Assembly (NCBI RefSeq): GCF_014641855.1
Contig: NZ_BMII01000035.1
Span: forward strand, 1 to 49,939
Reading direction: 5' to 3'
From: Shewanella inventionis
Lineage (GTDB): Bacteria; Pseudomonadota; Gammaproteobacteria; Enterobacterales; Shewanellaceae
DNA: 49,939 nucleotides
The notes under the pieces: generated by a model
What the model saw: only the letters and a program-made list of their open reading frames with translations
What the model was told of the DNA's origin: nothing
Database searches by the model: none
Made by a program: the position numbers and the translations under genes
Shown here: in pieces, positions 34,770-42,913 of the stretch
Layout of the letters: each line of letters begins with the position of its first letter
Position numbering within the stretch: the stretch's first letter is position 1

Positions 34770-35246
34770 ATGAATAATTTGCGTATTTGGTGGCAAGGGC
34801 TCGCCCTCAGAGAGCAGCAGTTAGTTGGTTTTTGTGCCGCTGTTTTGTTGATTGGTGTTTTTTATTGGGGGATCTGGACACCCATTTCTAATGCCCAAAT
34901 TGAAGCTGAGCGCAGTCATAATGCAGCCCAGCAAACCTTAAGTTATGTAAAGCAAACTGCCAATAAAATTGCGGGTTTAAAACAGGCTGGTGCACAGTCA
35001 AAGGTACGGGGAAGTTTAAGCTCGATAGCTAACCAAACCGCGGGTCAATATCAACTCGAAATCACGCGCATGCAGCCGCAAGGCGATAAGATACAGTTGT
35101 GGATGGATGATGTTCCCTTTGATGCGCTGTTGAGTTATTTGCACGATTTAGTCGAACAAAAAGGCTTAACACTCGACAGTGTCGATTTAGCCGAGTCTGA
35201 TGTGGCTGGCTTTGTTAAAGTCAGACGTATTCAGCTATCACAGTAA
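34770..35246 (+). CDS. gspM: Type II secretion protein GspM
   Basis: This 158-residue protein has a short cytoplasmic start (WWQGLALREQQL), one membrane helix at about 18-38, and a periplasmic ferredoxin-like domain that pairs with GspL. The GspL and GspM domains stabilise each other in the inner-membrane platform. It begins one base after the gspL stop. Length and layout match the family. Confidence 0.94.
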   Translation: MNNLRIWWQGLALREQQLVGFCAAVLLIGVFYWGIWTPISNAQIEAERSHNAAQQTLSYVKQTANKIAGLKQAGAQSKVRGSLSSIANQTAGQYQLEITRMQPQGDKIQLWMDDVPFDALLSYLHDLVEQKGLTLDSVDLAESDVAGFVKVRRIQLSQ

Positions 35247-35255
35247 GGAATTTTT

Positions 35256-36017
35256 GTGAGTTTATTTTTTAAAATACTAATTGGCGTGATCGTTTATTTG
35301 GTGTTTCTCATTGCTTATATTCCCGCTAATTGGTTAGTCGGCATAGCTCCTTTGCCTAACAATACGGTGATTAGCGGAGTAGAAGGAACGTTATGGCAAG
35401 GTAAGGCGGCATTAGTCAGTGTCGACGAGCGCCAAGTAGAACATATTTCGTGGCAATTAAATCCCTGGGGGTTGTTTATCGGCCAAGCCAATATTGATTT
35501 TAGCATTGGTAATCGCGCCACTGCTGTCAGTGGTAAAGGCAACGTAACCTGGTCGCTCGCGGGTGTAAGCGGTAACAATATTCGCCTTGACGTACCAGAT
35601 AGCTTTTTACTTGCTGGGGCTAAATTACCTTTTAAAACCAAAATTACTGGTGATGTGAGTTTGATGGTAGAAGTGTTAGAGCAAGGTAAACCTTGGTGTG
35701 AGCAATTAAGCGGTAAGGTGTTTTTAAATAACACCGATGTTAATAATCAATTTGGCGCTTATCCGTTAGGTAATATTGCATTGGGGCTTAGCTGCCTAGA
35801 CGGTCAATTGCAACTTGCAACTGATGAAACCCTAAATACCTTAGGGTTAACAGGTACCGCCGTGTTAGGTGAGGGGAACTTAGTAAAAGTGACCGCCAAA
35901 ATAAAACCAACTGACGCACAACCGCAAGATTTACGTGACGCGTTGCACTTTTTAGGTCGCCAAGATAGCCAAGGATATTACCCTATTAACTACCAAGGTG
36001 TAGTGCCTGGACTATAG
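35256..36017 (+). CDS. gspN: Type II secretion protein GspN
   Basis: This 253-residue protein has one N-terminal membrane helix at about 5-25 and a long periplasmic beta-rich part (GVEGTLWQGKAALV, WQLNPWGLFIGQANIDF). GspN is present in some systems only, and its role is not settled. It starts with GTG nine bases after gspM, preceded by AAGGA. It is the last gene of the operon before a strong terminator; gspO is not next to it. Confidence 0.92.
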   Translation: MSLFFKILIGVIVYLVFLIAYIPANWLVGIAPLPNNTVISGVEGTLWQGKAALVSVDERQVEHISWQLNPWGLFIGQANIDFSIGNRATAVSGKGNVTWSLAGVSGNNIRLDVPDSFLLAGAKLPFKTKITGDVSLMVEVLEQGKPWCEQLSGKVFLNNTDVNNQFGAYPLGNIALGLSCLDGQLQLATDETLNTLGLTGTAVLGEGNLVKVTAKIKPTDAQPQDLRDALHFLGRQDSQGYYPINYQGVVPGL

Positions 36018-36032
36018 TGGCAAAGTAAAAAT

Positions 36033-36062
36033 AAGCGCGTAGATAGCAATATCTACGCGCTT
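36033..36062. terminator. Strong terminator at the end of the gsp operon
   Basis: A 13-bp perfect stem (AAGCGCGTAGATA and its complement) surrounds a GCAA loop and is followed by TTTTT on the plus strand. It stands between the convergent gspN and yrfG genes and can serve both. Confidence 0.9.
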
Positions 36063-36076
36063 TTTGTTTGAGCAAT

Positions 36077-36724
36077 TTAGAGCGAATGCAATAAGTCACT
36101 CACCGCAGGAAACTGCTTAAATACCGTGTGCGGTTTTTTACTGTCTGGGTTGCTTACACCTAATTGATAACCCACTCCCGCCCGCTTTGACGCAGCTAAA
36201 ATCACTTCACTGTCATCAATAAACAAACACCTTTGTGGGGTTAAGTTAAATTTATCGAATGCGTAATGCCAAAACTCAGGGTGTTCTTTAGGGTAGCCGC
36301 TTTCGTGGCTCGACAATAGCTCGTCTAAACCCTCTGCTAAATTCGTGTGAGTGAGCTTTAATGCCAAACTATGAGGGTGAGCATTAGTAAATAAAATTCG
36401 ACGTTTGCTTGCGCCCGCAAGTGCCTCTAAAAAAGGCATGCTGTCTTGACGGATTTTAATTTTATCAGCGGCAGTATGATGTAAGGCTAAAATATCTAAC
36501 CCTAAATGCTGCTGCCAATAATCTAAGCAATACCAGTCTAATGTGCCCACCACATTGTGATAGGCTTGTGTGACCAAATCATTAGCATCGGCTAAACTTA
36601 TTTGCCGTAATTGGCTTAATTGTTGTGGGACTAATTGCAACCAAAAGTGGTTGTCAAAGTGCAAATCGAGCAGGGTGCCGTCCATATCGAGTAGCACTGT
36701 GTCTATCTTATGCCAAGGAAACAT
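36077..36724 (-). CDS. yrfG: HAD-family nucleotidase YrfG (GMP/IMP nucleotidase)
   Basis: This 215-residue HAD hydrolase has motif I DMDGTLLD near the N-terminus, motif II FTNAH around residue 114-118, and the motif III lysine with motif IV FIDDS around residue 166-170. E. coli YrfG removes phosphate from GMP and IMP, and it also sits beside nudE there, which supports the assignment. It is divergent from nudE. The 77-base gap between them holds both promoters. Confidence 0.88.
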   Translation of the reverse strand: MFPWHKIDTVLLDMDGTLLDLHFDNHFWLQLVPQQLSQLRQISLADANDLVTQAYHNVVGTLDWYCLDYWQQHLGLDILALHHTAADKIKIRQDSMPFLEALAGASKRRILFTNAHPHSLALKLTHTNLAEGLDELLSSHESGYPKEHPEFWHYAFDKFNLTPQRCLFIDDSEVILAASKRAGVGYQLGVSNPDSKKPHTVFKQFPAVSDLLHSL

Positions 36725-36801
36725 GTAAATTCCGGTTGTAGAATATACCTAGAATAGTAAGATTGTAACTTGTCTATATTAATTCGTCACATGGGGCTGC
36801 A

Positions 36802-37362
36802 ATGACACAACGGCATAAAAAGCCGGAAATCCTGCACACTGAAGTCGTTGCCAAAAGCCGACTGTTTCAAATTGAGCAGGTTCACCTAAAGTTTTCTAAT
36901 GGCGTTGAACGTCAATATGAAAGAATGAAAGGCGGTAGTCGAGGGGCTGTAATGATAGTTCCTATTCACGAGGGTAATTTGTTACTTGCAAGTGAGTACG
37001 CCGCCGGTACTGATAATTATGAATTAGGTTTTCCTAAAGGGTTAATCGATCCTGGTGAAACCGCCGCCCAAGCCGCAAACCGTGAGCTACAAGAAGAAAT
37101 TGGTTTTGGCAGCCATAAACTGACGCTGTTAAAAGAGTTGTCTCTTGCCCCGGGTTATTTCTCAAGCAAAATGCAAATCTTTGTTGCTGAACAGCTATTT
37201 CCTAGTCGATTAGAAGGTGATGAGCCTGAGCCAATAGATGTGATCCCATGGCCATTATCTGATTGGCAGCAGTTACTCGAAAACAATAATTTTTCAGAGT
37301 CACGCAGTGTCAGTGCGCTTTTTTTAACGCAACAATATTTAGCAACCACTGAGACAGCATAA
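36802..37362 (+). CDS. nudE: ADP compounds hydrolase NudE
   Basis: This 186-residue Nudix hydrolase carries a perfect Nudix box from G80 to about residue 102 (GLIDPGETAAQAANRELQEE, then IGF). In E. coli NudE cleaves ADP-ribose, NADH and Ap3A. The flanking KGGSRGAVMIVP and LAPGYFSSKMQ segments match NudE rather than NudF. No strong ribosome site is seen before the ATG. It is followed by a hairpin and then cysQ. Confidence 0.93.
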   Translation: MTQRHKKPEILHTEVVAKSRLFQIEQVHLKFSNGVERQYERMKGGSRGAVMIVPIHEGNLLLASEYAAGTDNYELGFPKGLIDPGETAAQAANRELQEEIGFGSHKLTLLKELSLAPGYFSSKMQIFVAEQLFPSRLEGDEPEPIDVIPWPLSDWQQLLENNNFSESRSVSALFLTQQYLATTETA

Positions 37363-37384
37363 AGCCTCTCAACCCTGGTTCGAG

Positions 37385-37403
37385 GGCACGCGATTTACGT
37401 GCC
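37385..37403 (+). terminator. Weak hairpin after nudE
   Basis: GGCACG and CGTGCC pair around a seven-base loop, followed by ATAATAATTT. The stem is short and the tail is interrupted, so termination may be partial and cysQ could be read through. Confidence 0.4.
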
Positions 37404-37500
37404 ATAATAATTTAGGCAAACAACCGCGACACAAAAGGGGGTAGCATACTGTTAACCCCTTGTAAGGTCATCCTTATCGAGCAAAGCGATTGGAGTAGTA

Positions 37501-38310
37501 ATGAAGCCAGAAGATGTCATTGATCAAGTTATCGGTATCGCCACAGAGGCCGGAGAAAAAATCCGCGACATATATTTAAATGGTTCTTTTAAGCGAGAGA
37601 TAAAATCAGACAACACGCCCGTGACATCGGCTGATTTGGCTGCTCATAAAATTATATGTCAGCAACTTGCACAATTGACCCCAGACATTCCCATTTTAAG
37701 TGAAGAAGCTGCCGATATTCCATTGAGCGTGCGCGAAACATGGAAGCGTTATTGGCTCGTTGATCCATTAGATGGTACTGGAGAGTTTATTGCCGGCAGT
37801 GGCGACTTTTCGGTGATAATTGCCTTGGTAGAGCATAACCGTCCTATTATGGGCATTGTTTATGTGCCTATGACAAAAGTGTGTTACTACGCTATAGCTG
37901 GTCTTGGTGCATATAAACGTGATGGCAAAAACGAGTTAAGGATCACCAGTAAACAGCTAAAAAGCAATGAAACCGATCATATTCGTTTAGCGGTCAGTCG
38001 CCGCCAAGATCCGCAATCTGTGTTAAAGCTAATGAATAAGCCTAATCATTGCGAATTGGTGGTTATGGGTGGCGCAGCCTTAAAAAGTTGTTTAGTCGCA
38101 GAAGGTCGAGCAGACTGCTATGTGCGCTTAGGTCCTACAGGTGAGTGGGACACGGGCGCGGCACAAATTATTATTGAAGAAGCCGGCGGGGCTTTGATTG
38201 ATATCAATCTACAGCCAATGACTTACAACGAACGTGAGAGTCTTGAAAATCCAAACTTTATTGTCGTTGGCAGTGCCGATTTACCCTGGGATATTTTATT
38301 GACAACCTAA
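37501..38310 (+). CDS. cysQ: 3'(2'),5'-bisphosphate nucleotidase CysQ
   Basis: This 269-residue magnesium-dependent phosphatase removes adenosine 3',5'-bisphosphate, the by-product of sulfate assimilation. The metal and phosphate motif DPLDGTGEFI is near residue 92, with EE about 20 residues earlier (LSEEA). The second motif EWDTGAAQIIIEEAGG is around 217-232. GGAG precedes the ATG by about seven bases. Its stop codon TAA is also the first three bases of an intergenic repeat element. Confidence 0.94.
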   Translation: MKPEDVIDQVIGIATEAGEKIRDIYLNGSFKREIKSDNTPVTSADLAAHKIICQQLAQLTPDIPILSEEAADIPLSVRETWKRYWLVDPLDGTGEFIAGSGDFSVIIALVEHNRPIMGIVYVPMTKVCYYAIAGLGAYKRDGKNELRITSKQLKSNETDHIRLAVSRRQDPQSVLKLMNKPNHCELVVMGGAALKSCLVAEGRADCYVRLGPTGEWDTGAAQIIIEEAGGALIDINLQPMTYNERESLENPNFIVVGSADLPWDILLTT

Positions 38311-38473
38311 TACCATATCAGCACAAGAATGTGGTCATTCTTACTGGCTAACTTCGCTTATAACGTCGTTAGAAATGTTGAAGGCAGAACAACTAGCTCG
38401 CTGTAATTTTTGCCTTATCCTAAGCGAGTTTTTCTACGCAATCTCTGATCACTTATTTATCCTGATAGGTATA
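38308..38473. repeat. Intergenic repeat element, copy A (about 166 bp)
   Basis: It begins TAATACCA at the cysQ stop, carries TGGTCATTC at 38332-38340, and ends GGTATA, followed by AGCTG. The TAATACC and GGTATA ends are inverted. Internally CTCGCT and AGCGAG pair around 38397-38430. The second copy at 44757 shares both ends and the inner TGGTCATTC at nearly the same spacing but differs in between. No coding frame is present. It resembles small non-autonomous interspersed repeats of marine gammaproteobacteria. Confidence 0.6.
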
Positions 38474-38576
38474 AGCTGTTATTAAGGGATATATTTTTTA
38501 AGGCGTATTGCTTTTGTATTTCACTATCAATATTGTGTTTACATTGTTAACACTGTGTTATTTGAGAGCGAAATAA

Positions 38577-39911
38577 ATGAAAAACAAAGGACTGTATTTA
38601 GCGTTGTCACCGATTATTTGGGTCATAGGTGCTATCGGTTTAGCGGGTTGTGGCGGCGGGAGCGACAGCGATGACTCATCTTCGAATGGTGGCGGCAGTT
38701 CTGATGGGCGCTTAACGGGCGATATTGTTTATTATGCAACGCAATGTGATGTTTCACAGCCTGCGGTCGGTGCAGACATTATTGTACATCGTAAAGACGG
38801 CAGTATTTTAAGCCAATCAAAAGTTCCATCTACAGGTAAGTTTGATATTGCCTGGCCATCTGATGCTTATCACTTCTCCTATGCGCAACAGATTAATGGC
38901 GAGTTATTCGTGTACAGTAAATTGAATGTAATTGCTGGTGATATTGGTATTGTGGGTGAACGCAATGCTAATATCGATTCTGCCTGCGTTTGCTCTGATT
39001 ACGAATTTGACTTGAGTGATGTTAAAGCCAACTACAGTGGCTATGACGTTTATATTGATGGTAACAACAGTAGCACAAGTGCCAACGTATGTGAGCAAGA
39101 CGGGACCTTACCGCCAGTTAACCTCGTGTTAACCCCTAGCTATGATGATGGTTTGACGCCTTATGCCGCACAAATTGATGTTAAGGATTACGCCAACAAC
39201 AGCACCATATATGTCGATCCCTCTATTTTTGAAAACCAGGCTAATGAAGGTGTTGTACTGAATGCCGAATTAAGCAGTGGAAACGAAAATATCTACGATC
39301 CAAAATTTAGAACATTTTCTGAAACAGATTATGGTCGTGTCAATTGGATCCAATGGCCTATGTCTGCGCAGGTGTTTCCAGAGTTGTTTGCTAATAACTT
39401 TATTACCTATTCTAATTTTGAGTCATTAGGAGGTAATGATTATGGCCAAATATACTATTACACCAGTCGCCGTCATCGCGTCACAGCACCTAACGATACA
39501 CAAGTTGTGCAGTTACAGCAAAACCAACAAAAAATGCTACAAAGCACTGATGCCATTTTAAACAGTTTTGCTGAAGATGATGCCAGTAACTATGATTTTA
39601 CGGGGATTGGTACAGGTAAAACAATGCTACAGATAGACTTTGGCCAAAGCAGTGTTGCAAACTGGACAATTGAAGCACCGTTAAAAGGCACCTTTCCAGA
39701 TTTAGACTTGCCATCAAACCTGCAAACCCCATTTGAGCAAATTACCCAGGCGAATTTATCGGTAATGATTTATGGTTACTTTAGCCACTCTTCGACCCAA
39801 TATAATCAGTTCCGTGCAAAAGTAGCTGAAATACAACGTGCTGATTTGAAAACCCGATCAAGTTTTTACGATAACTATGTTATTGAGCAAATTTCAGTAG
39901 ATATTTATTAA
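38577..39911 (+). CDS. Large unassigned lipoprotein
   Basis: I do not recognise this 444-residue protein. It has a lipoprotein signal peptide ending LAG|C (C25), then a Gly/Ser/Asp linker of about 20 residues, which suggests export to the outer membrane; Gly at +2 argues against inner-membrane retention. Residues 48-150 contain cysteines at intervals (YATQCDVSQP, ACVCSDYEFD, NVCEQDG) that could form disulfides. The rest is rich in Tyr, Asn, Asp and Ser and contains no motif I can name. It stands alone between copy A of the repeat and a strong terminator shared with selU. Confidence 0.8.
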   Translation: MKNKGLYLALSPIIWVIGAIGLAGCGGGSDSDDSSSNGGGSSDGRLTGDIVYYATQCDVSQPAVGADIIVHRKDGSILSQSKVPSTGKFDIAWPSDAYHFSYAQQINGELFVYSKLNVIAGDIGIVGERNANIDSACVCSDYEFDLSDVKANYSGYDVYIDGNNSSTSANVCEQDGTLPPVNLVLTPSYDDGLTPYAAQIDVKDYANNSTIYVDPSIFENQANEGVVLNAELSSGNENIYDPKFRTFSETDYGRVNWIQWPMSAQVFPELFANNFITYSNFESLGGNDYGQIYYYTSRRHRVTAPNDTQVVQLQQNQQKMLQSTDAILNSFAEDDASNYDFTGIGTGKTMLQIDFGQSSVANWTIEAPLKGTFPDLDLPSNLQTPFEQITQANLSVMIYGYFSHSSTQYNQFRAKVAEIQRADLKTRSSFYDNYVIEQISVDIY

Positions 39912-39922
39912 GAGTGAACACT

Positions 39923-39947
39923 AACGCCCTCGCACGAGGGCGTTTTT
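39923..39947. terminator. Terminator between the lipoprotein gene and selU
   Basis: AACGCCCTCG and CGAGGGCGTT form a stem with a tiny loop, followed by TTTTT on the plus strand. The T run overlaps the stop codon of the convergent selU gene. Confidence 0.85.
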
Positions 39948-41049
39948 ACATTGCGTTACGCGTATCTAACCATTGATGGATCGCCTGCCTGTCACCTTGA
40001 AATATAACCCGATCACGTTTCTTTTCTAATTGAAACTGATACATAGGGTCATAGTAAACCTCTAACAACAAACTTATCCAATCGAGATGTTTACTGGCAT
40101 CATTTTGATTTTGTTGCTGTAATAGAGCCTCATCAACAAGCAATTGTAACTCCTGATACTGCTTACCGCCCAAGCGTTTACGAATACCTGTTAAGCTTTG
40201 GCTAAGATAATGGCTAAATGCTTCAACCCCGTCTTGTTCACCAAACTTAACAATATAACCAGCCAACTTATCGGTGACATAGTCCTTAAGTAAGCGAGGC
40301 AAACGAATGTCTCTTGGCTCGTCGAGTAATACAATATCAGCTTGTTGCATCGCTTGATAAAATGCGTGTGGCAAAGCTGAGCGACCAATCAGATAGCTTT
40401 CGTCTTCAAGCAGTAAATGGCGATGTTGCTGCTGTTGATGCTTGAGTAATGATATCGCAAGGTTATTTTCAAAGTTGATTTGCGTTGGCTGCGGCTCAAT
40501 ATTTTTACCAAAACTGGAGCCTCGGTGATTTGCTAAACCTTCTAAATCAACAGCTTCAGCGCGTTGATGAATAAACTCTGTTTTACCGCTGCCGGTAATG
40601 CCACTTAAAATCAACATATTGGTTTGCTGAGGTGCGTTGTTGATAGTGCCGATTAAAAAGCTGCGCATTGCTTTATAGCCGCCTTGAATAAAAGGCACCT
40701 TAACGCCTGCATCTTTTATCCATTGCTGGGATAGCTTTGAGCGTAATCCGCCTCTAAAGCAATATAAATAACTTTCGGGGTGTTGTAACAGCTGAGCGCG
40801 CCAGGCTTCTATTCGCGCTTGCTTTACGTTACCAGTGACTAATTGGTGGCCCAGTGCAATGGCAGCATCTTGACCGTGCTGCTTATAGCAGGTGCCGACT
40901 TTAGTGCGCTCATCATCTTGCATTAGTGGCAAATTAACCGAATGTGGAAAAGCACCTTTAGTAAACTCGACTGGTGCGCGAACATCGATTAATGGTCTAT
41001 TTTCAAGTAATAACCGGCCATATTCAGAGCTTGGGATTATGTCACTCAT
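39946..41049 (-). CDS. selU: tRNA 2-selenouridine synthase SelU
   Basis: This 367-residue enzyme swaps sulfur for selenium at the wobble 2-thiouridine of certain tRNAs, through a geranylated intermediate. It has an N-terminal rhodanese domain with the catalytic cysteine in YLYCFRGGLRS (about residue 97), then a P-loop GITGSGKTEF near 148. It is also called YbbB or MnmH. Its ATG overlaps the selD stop by one base, so the selenophosphate donor and user are co-expressed. Confidence 0.95.
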   Translation of the reverse strand: MSDIIPSSEYGRLLLENRPLIDVRAPVEFTKGAFPHSVNLPLMQDDERTKVGTCYKQHGQDAAIALGHQLVTGNVKQARIEAWRAQLLQHPESYLYCFRGGLRSKLSQQWIKDAGVKVPFIQGGYKAMRSFLIGTINNAPQQTNMLILSGITGSGKTEFIHQRAEAVDLEGLANHRGSSFGKNIEPQPTQINFENNLAISLLKHQQQQHRHLLLEDESYLIGRSALPHAFYQAMQQADIVLLDEPRDIRLPRLLKDYVTDKLAGYIVKFGEQDGVEAFSHYLSQSLTGIRKRLGGKQYQELQLLVDEALLQQQNQNDASKHLDWISLLLEVYYDPMYQFQLEKKRDRVIFQGDRQAIHQWLDTRNAM

Positions 41050-42104
41050 TAAGTAAGCTCGATAAGAATATCTTGGTCAGCATTTACCTGCGTTAACTCG
41101 ACCATAGAGCCAATACATATCGCTTCGATATTATTTTTCGCCAGTAACACTTGCAGTTCAGCTTCGCTTTCTGCGTTTACAGCCACTAATAAACCACCGC
41201 TGGTTTGCGGGTCGCATAAAATGGCTTTTTGGTGTTCAGTTAGTTCAGGTAAGTGTTCACCGTAGCTATCAAAATTGCGATGTGTGCCGCCCGGTACGCA
41301 GCCTTGTGCTAAGTAGTCAGCAACCTTTGGCAGTAAAGGTACGTTATTGAAAGCTAGCTTGGCTTTTAATTTTGCGCCCTGGCACACTTCAATTAAATGG
41401 CCTGCTAAACCAAACCCTGTGACGTCGGTTAATGCATTCACCCCTGTAATTTTGGCAATTTCAACACCGATATTATTAAGCTGACACATAGCCTGCGGGG
41501 CAATGTGGCTGTCCTCGTCACGTAATTTCTTTTGTTTTTGGGCTGTAGTCAAAATACCTATGCCAATTGGCTTAGTAAGGTATAAGCGATCGCCTGCTTT
41601 AGCGGTGTTATTTTGTTTGAGTAATTCAAGTGGAATTTGGCCAGTGACAGCTAAACCAAAAATAGGCTCGGGTGCATCAATACTGTGGCCACCGGCGAGC
41701 ATTATGCCTGCATCGGCACAGGCTTGACGGCCACCATCAACGACTTGCTGTGCAACTTCAGCAGGCAGAACATTGACAGGCCAGCCTAATATTGCAATGG
41801 CCATAATGGGTGTGCCGCCCATGGCGTAGATATCGCTAATTGCATTGGTAGCCGCGATGCGACCAAAAGTGAAAGGATCATCAACAATAGGCATAAAAAA
41901 GTCAGTAGTACTGATAATGCCAGTGTGCTCATTAAGCTTGTATACCGCCGCATCATCACGAGTTTGATTACCGACGAGTAAGTTAGGGTCAGTAAAAACG
42001 GGCAGTTGTGAGGCAAGAATCGTACTCAATACTTTTGGTGAGATTTTACAGCCACAACCGGCGCCATGACTGTATTCGGTTAATTTTACTGTTTTCTCAG
42101 ACAT
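41049..42104 (-). CDS. selD: Selenide, water dikinase SelD
   Basis: This 351-residue enzyme makes selenophosphate from selenide and ATP. The active-site segment reads YSHGAGCGCKISP, with cysteine at position 17, so this is the Cys form and not a selenoprotein. DDAAVY, ISTTDFFMPIVDDP and GGHSIDAPEPIFG follow as in E. coli SelD. ATG at 42104 (MSEKTVKLTEYSHG) matches the family start. Two in-frame starts upstream add 12 residues with no homology. The ribosome site is weak. selA and selB are not in the window, so only the tRNA use of selenium is evident here. Confidence 0.95.
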   Translation of the reverse strand: MSEKTVKLTEYSHGAGCGCKISPKVLSTILASQLPVFTDPNLLVGNQTRDDAAVYKLNEHTGIISTTDFFMPIVDDPFTFGRIAATNAISDIYAMGGTPIMAIAILGWPVNVLPAEVAQQVVDGGRQACADAGIMLAGGHSIDAPEPIFGLAVTGQIPLELLKQNNTAKAGDRLYLTKPIGIGILTTAQKQKKLRDEDSHIAPQAMCQLNNIGVEIAKITGVNALTDVTGFGLAGHLIEVCQGAKLKAKLAFNNVPLLPKVADYLAQGCVPGGTHRNFDSYGEHLPELTEHQKAILCDPQTSGGLLVAVNAESEAELQVLLAKNNIEAICIGSMVELTQVNADQDILIELT

Positions 42105-42183
42105 AATAGGATGATCTTTAGGCGGCATGTTTAGCAGCAATTATAATCACTATTAGGCAGAATATCTTGTGTTTTAGATATTT

Positions 42184-42234
42184 AAACAATCTGGCCATTG
42201 TTTTATGTTCGGTAAAATATATTATTGTGAACAT
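42184..42234. promoter_or_regulatory. Two dyads upstream of the TetR-MFS-PlsC genes
   Basis: The first is AAACAAT / ATTGTTT (42184-42203). The second is a 30-base imperfect palindrome with ATGTTC and GAACAT at its ends and AATATATT at its centre (42205-42234). They lie 65-115 bases before the TetR gene, in the usual place for autorepression. Which one is used is not known. Confidence 0.45.
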
Positions 42235-42298
42235 TGTTTTTTATTTTGTTTGCTGTTAGCTTATCCCTCATCAAGCACTCTCATGTTAGGTTAATATA

Positions 42299-42913
42299 GT
42301 GGCAAGACGTAAAGAGCACACTCATGAGCAAATTAAGCATATGGCAATCAAAGCCGTGGTCATGCATTTGCAAGATGACAATCTTCATTCTTTAAGTTTG
42401 CGAAAAGTAGCGAGTCAAATTGGCTACGTACCGAGCACCCTAATTAATATTTTTGGCAGTTATCAATATTTATTATTGGCAGTATCAGAACAAACTTTGG
42501 TGAATTTGTCTGCGGCGTTGCAAGGGGCAACACAGCAGGAGCCGATAACAAATATTAAAAATATGGCGATGGCTTATAGTGATTTTGCTTTGCAACATAA
42601 AAGCTGTTTTCGCTTGGTGTTCGAATTAACCATGCCAGACGATCAGCCCTTGCCAGAAAACCACACCATGATTGTGAAATCCTTATTTGCTTTAGTAGAG
42701 ACACAATTACGTAAATGCTTTACTGGCATTAATGAAGCGCAAGCAGAATTAATGAGCCGAGTGCTTTGGGGCGGTATTCATGGGTTAACGAGCTTAGCCT
42801 TGGATGGAAAACTATTTGCGACACACCATGACTTACACGCTATGTTGTGCAGTCATGTACAAGGATATATTGCTGGTATAAGCAACACAGGGAGCTTGTA
42901 TGATATTAACTAA
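42299..42913 (+). CDS. TetR-family transcriptional regulator
   Basis: This 204-residue regulator has an N-terminal helix-turn-helix at about 28-50 (SLRKVASQIGYVPSTLINIFGSYQ). The helical ligand-binding part has a WHG-like C-terminal segment (VLWGGIHGLTSLALDGKLF), as in the WHG-domain TetR subgroup. The start is GTG at 42299. Its 3' end overlaps the MFS-PlsC fusion gene by 14 bases, so the pair is translationally coupled, and the regulator most likely controls that gene in response to a lipid or fatty acyl ligand. The ligand is inference. Confidence 0.88.
   Translation: MARRKEHTHEQIKHMAIKAVVMHLQDDNLHSLSLRKVASQIGYVPSTLINIFGSYQYLLLAVSEQTLVNLSAALQGATQQEPITNIKNMAMAYSDFALQHKSCFRLVFELTMPDDQPLPENHTMIVKSLFALVETQLRKCFTGINEAQAELMSRVLWGGIHGLTSLALDGKLFATHHDLHAMLCSHVQGYIAGISNTGSLYDIN

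Noticed and set aside
35315..35734. A 139-codon minus-strand frame inside gspN
   Set aside because: It is antisense to gspN, without ribosome site or protein character.
37374..37403. A tRNA-like TGGTTCGAGGG segment after nudE
   Set aside because: Only the T-loop resemblance is present; no cloverleaf or acceptor stem can be drawn around it.
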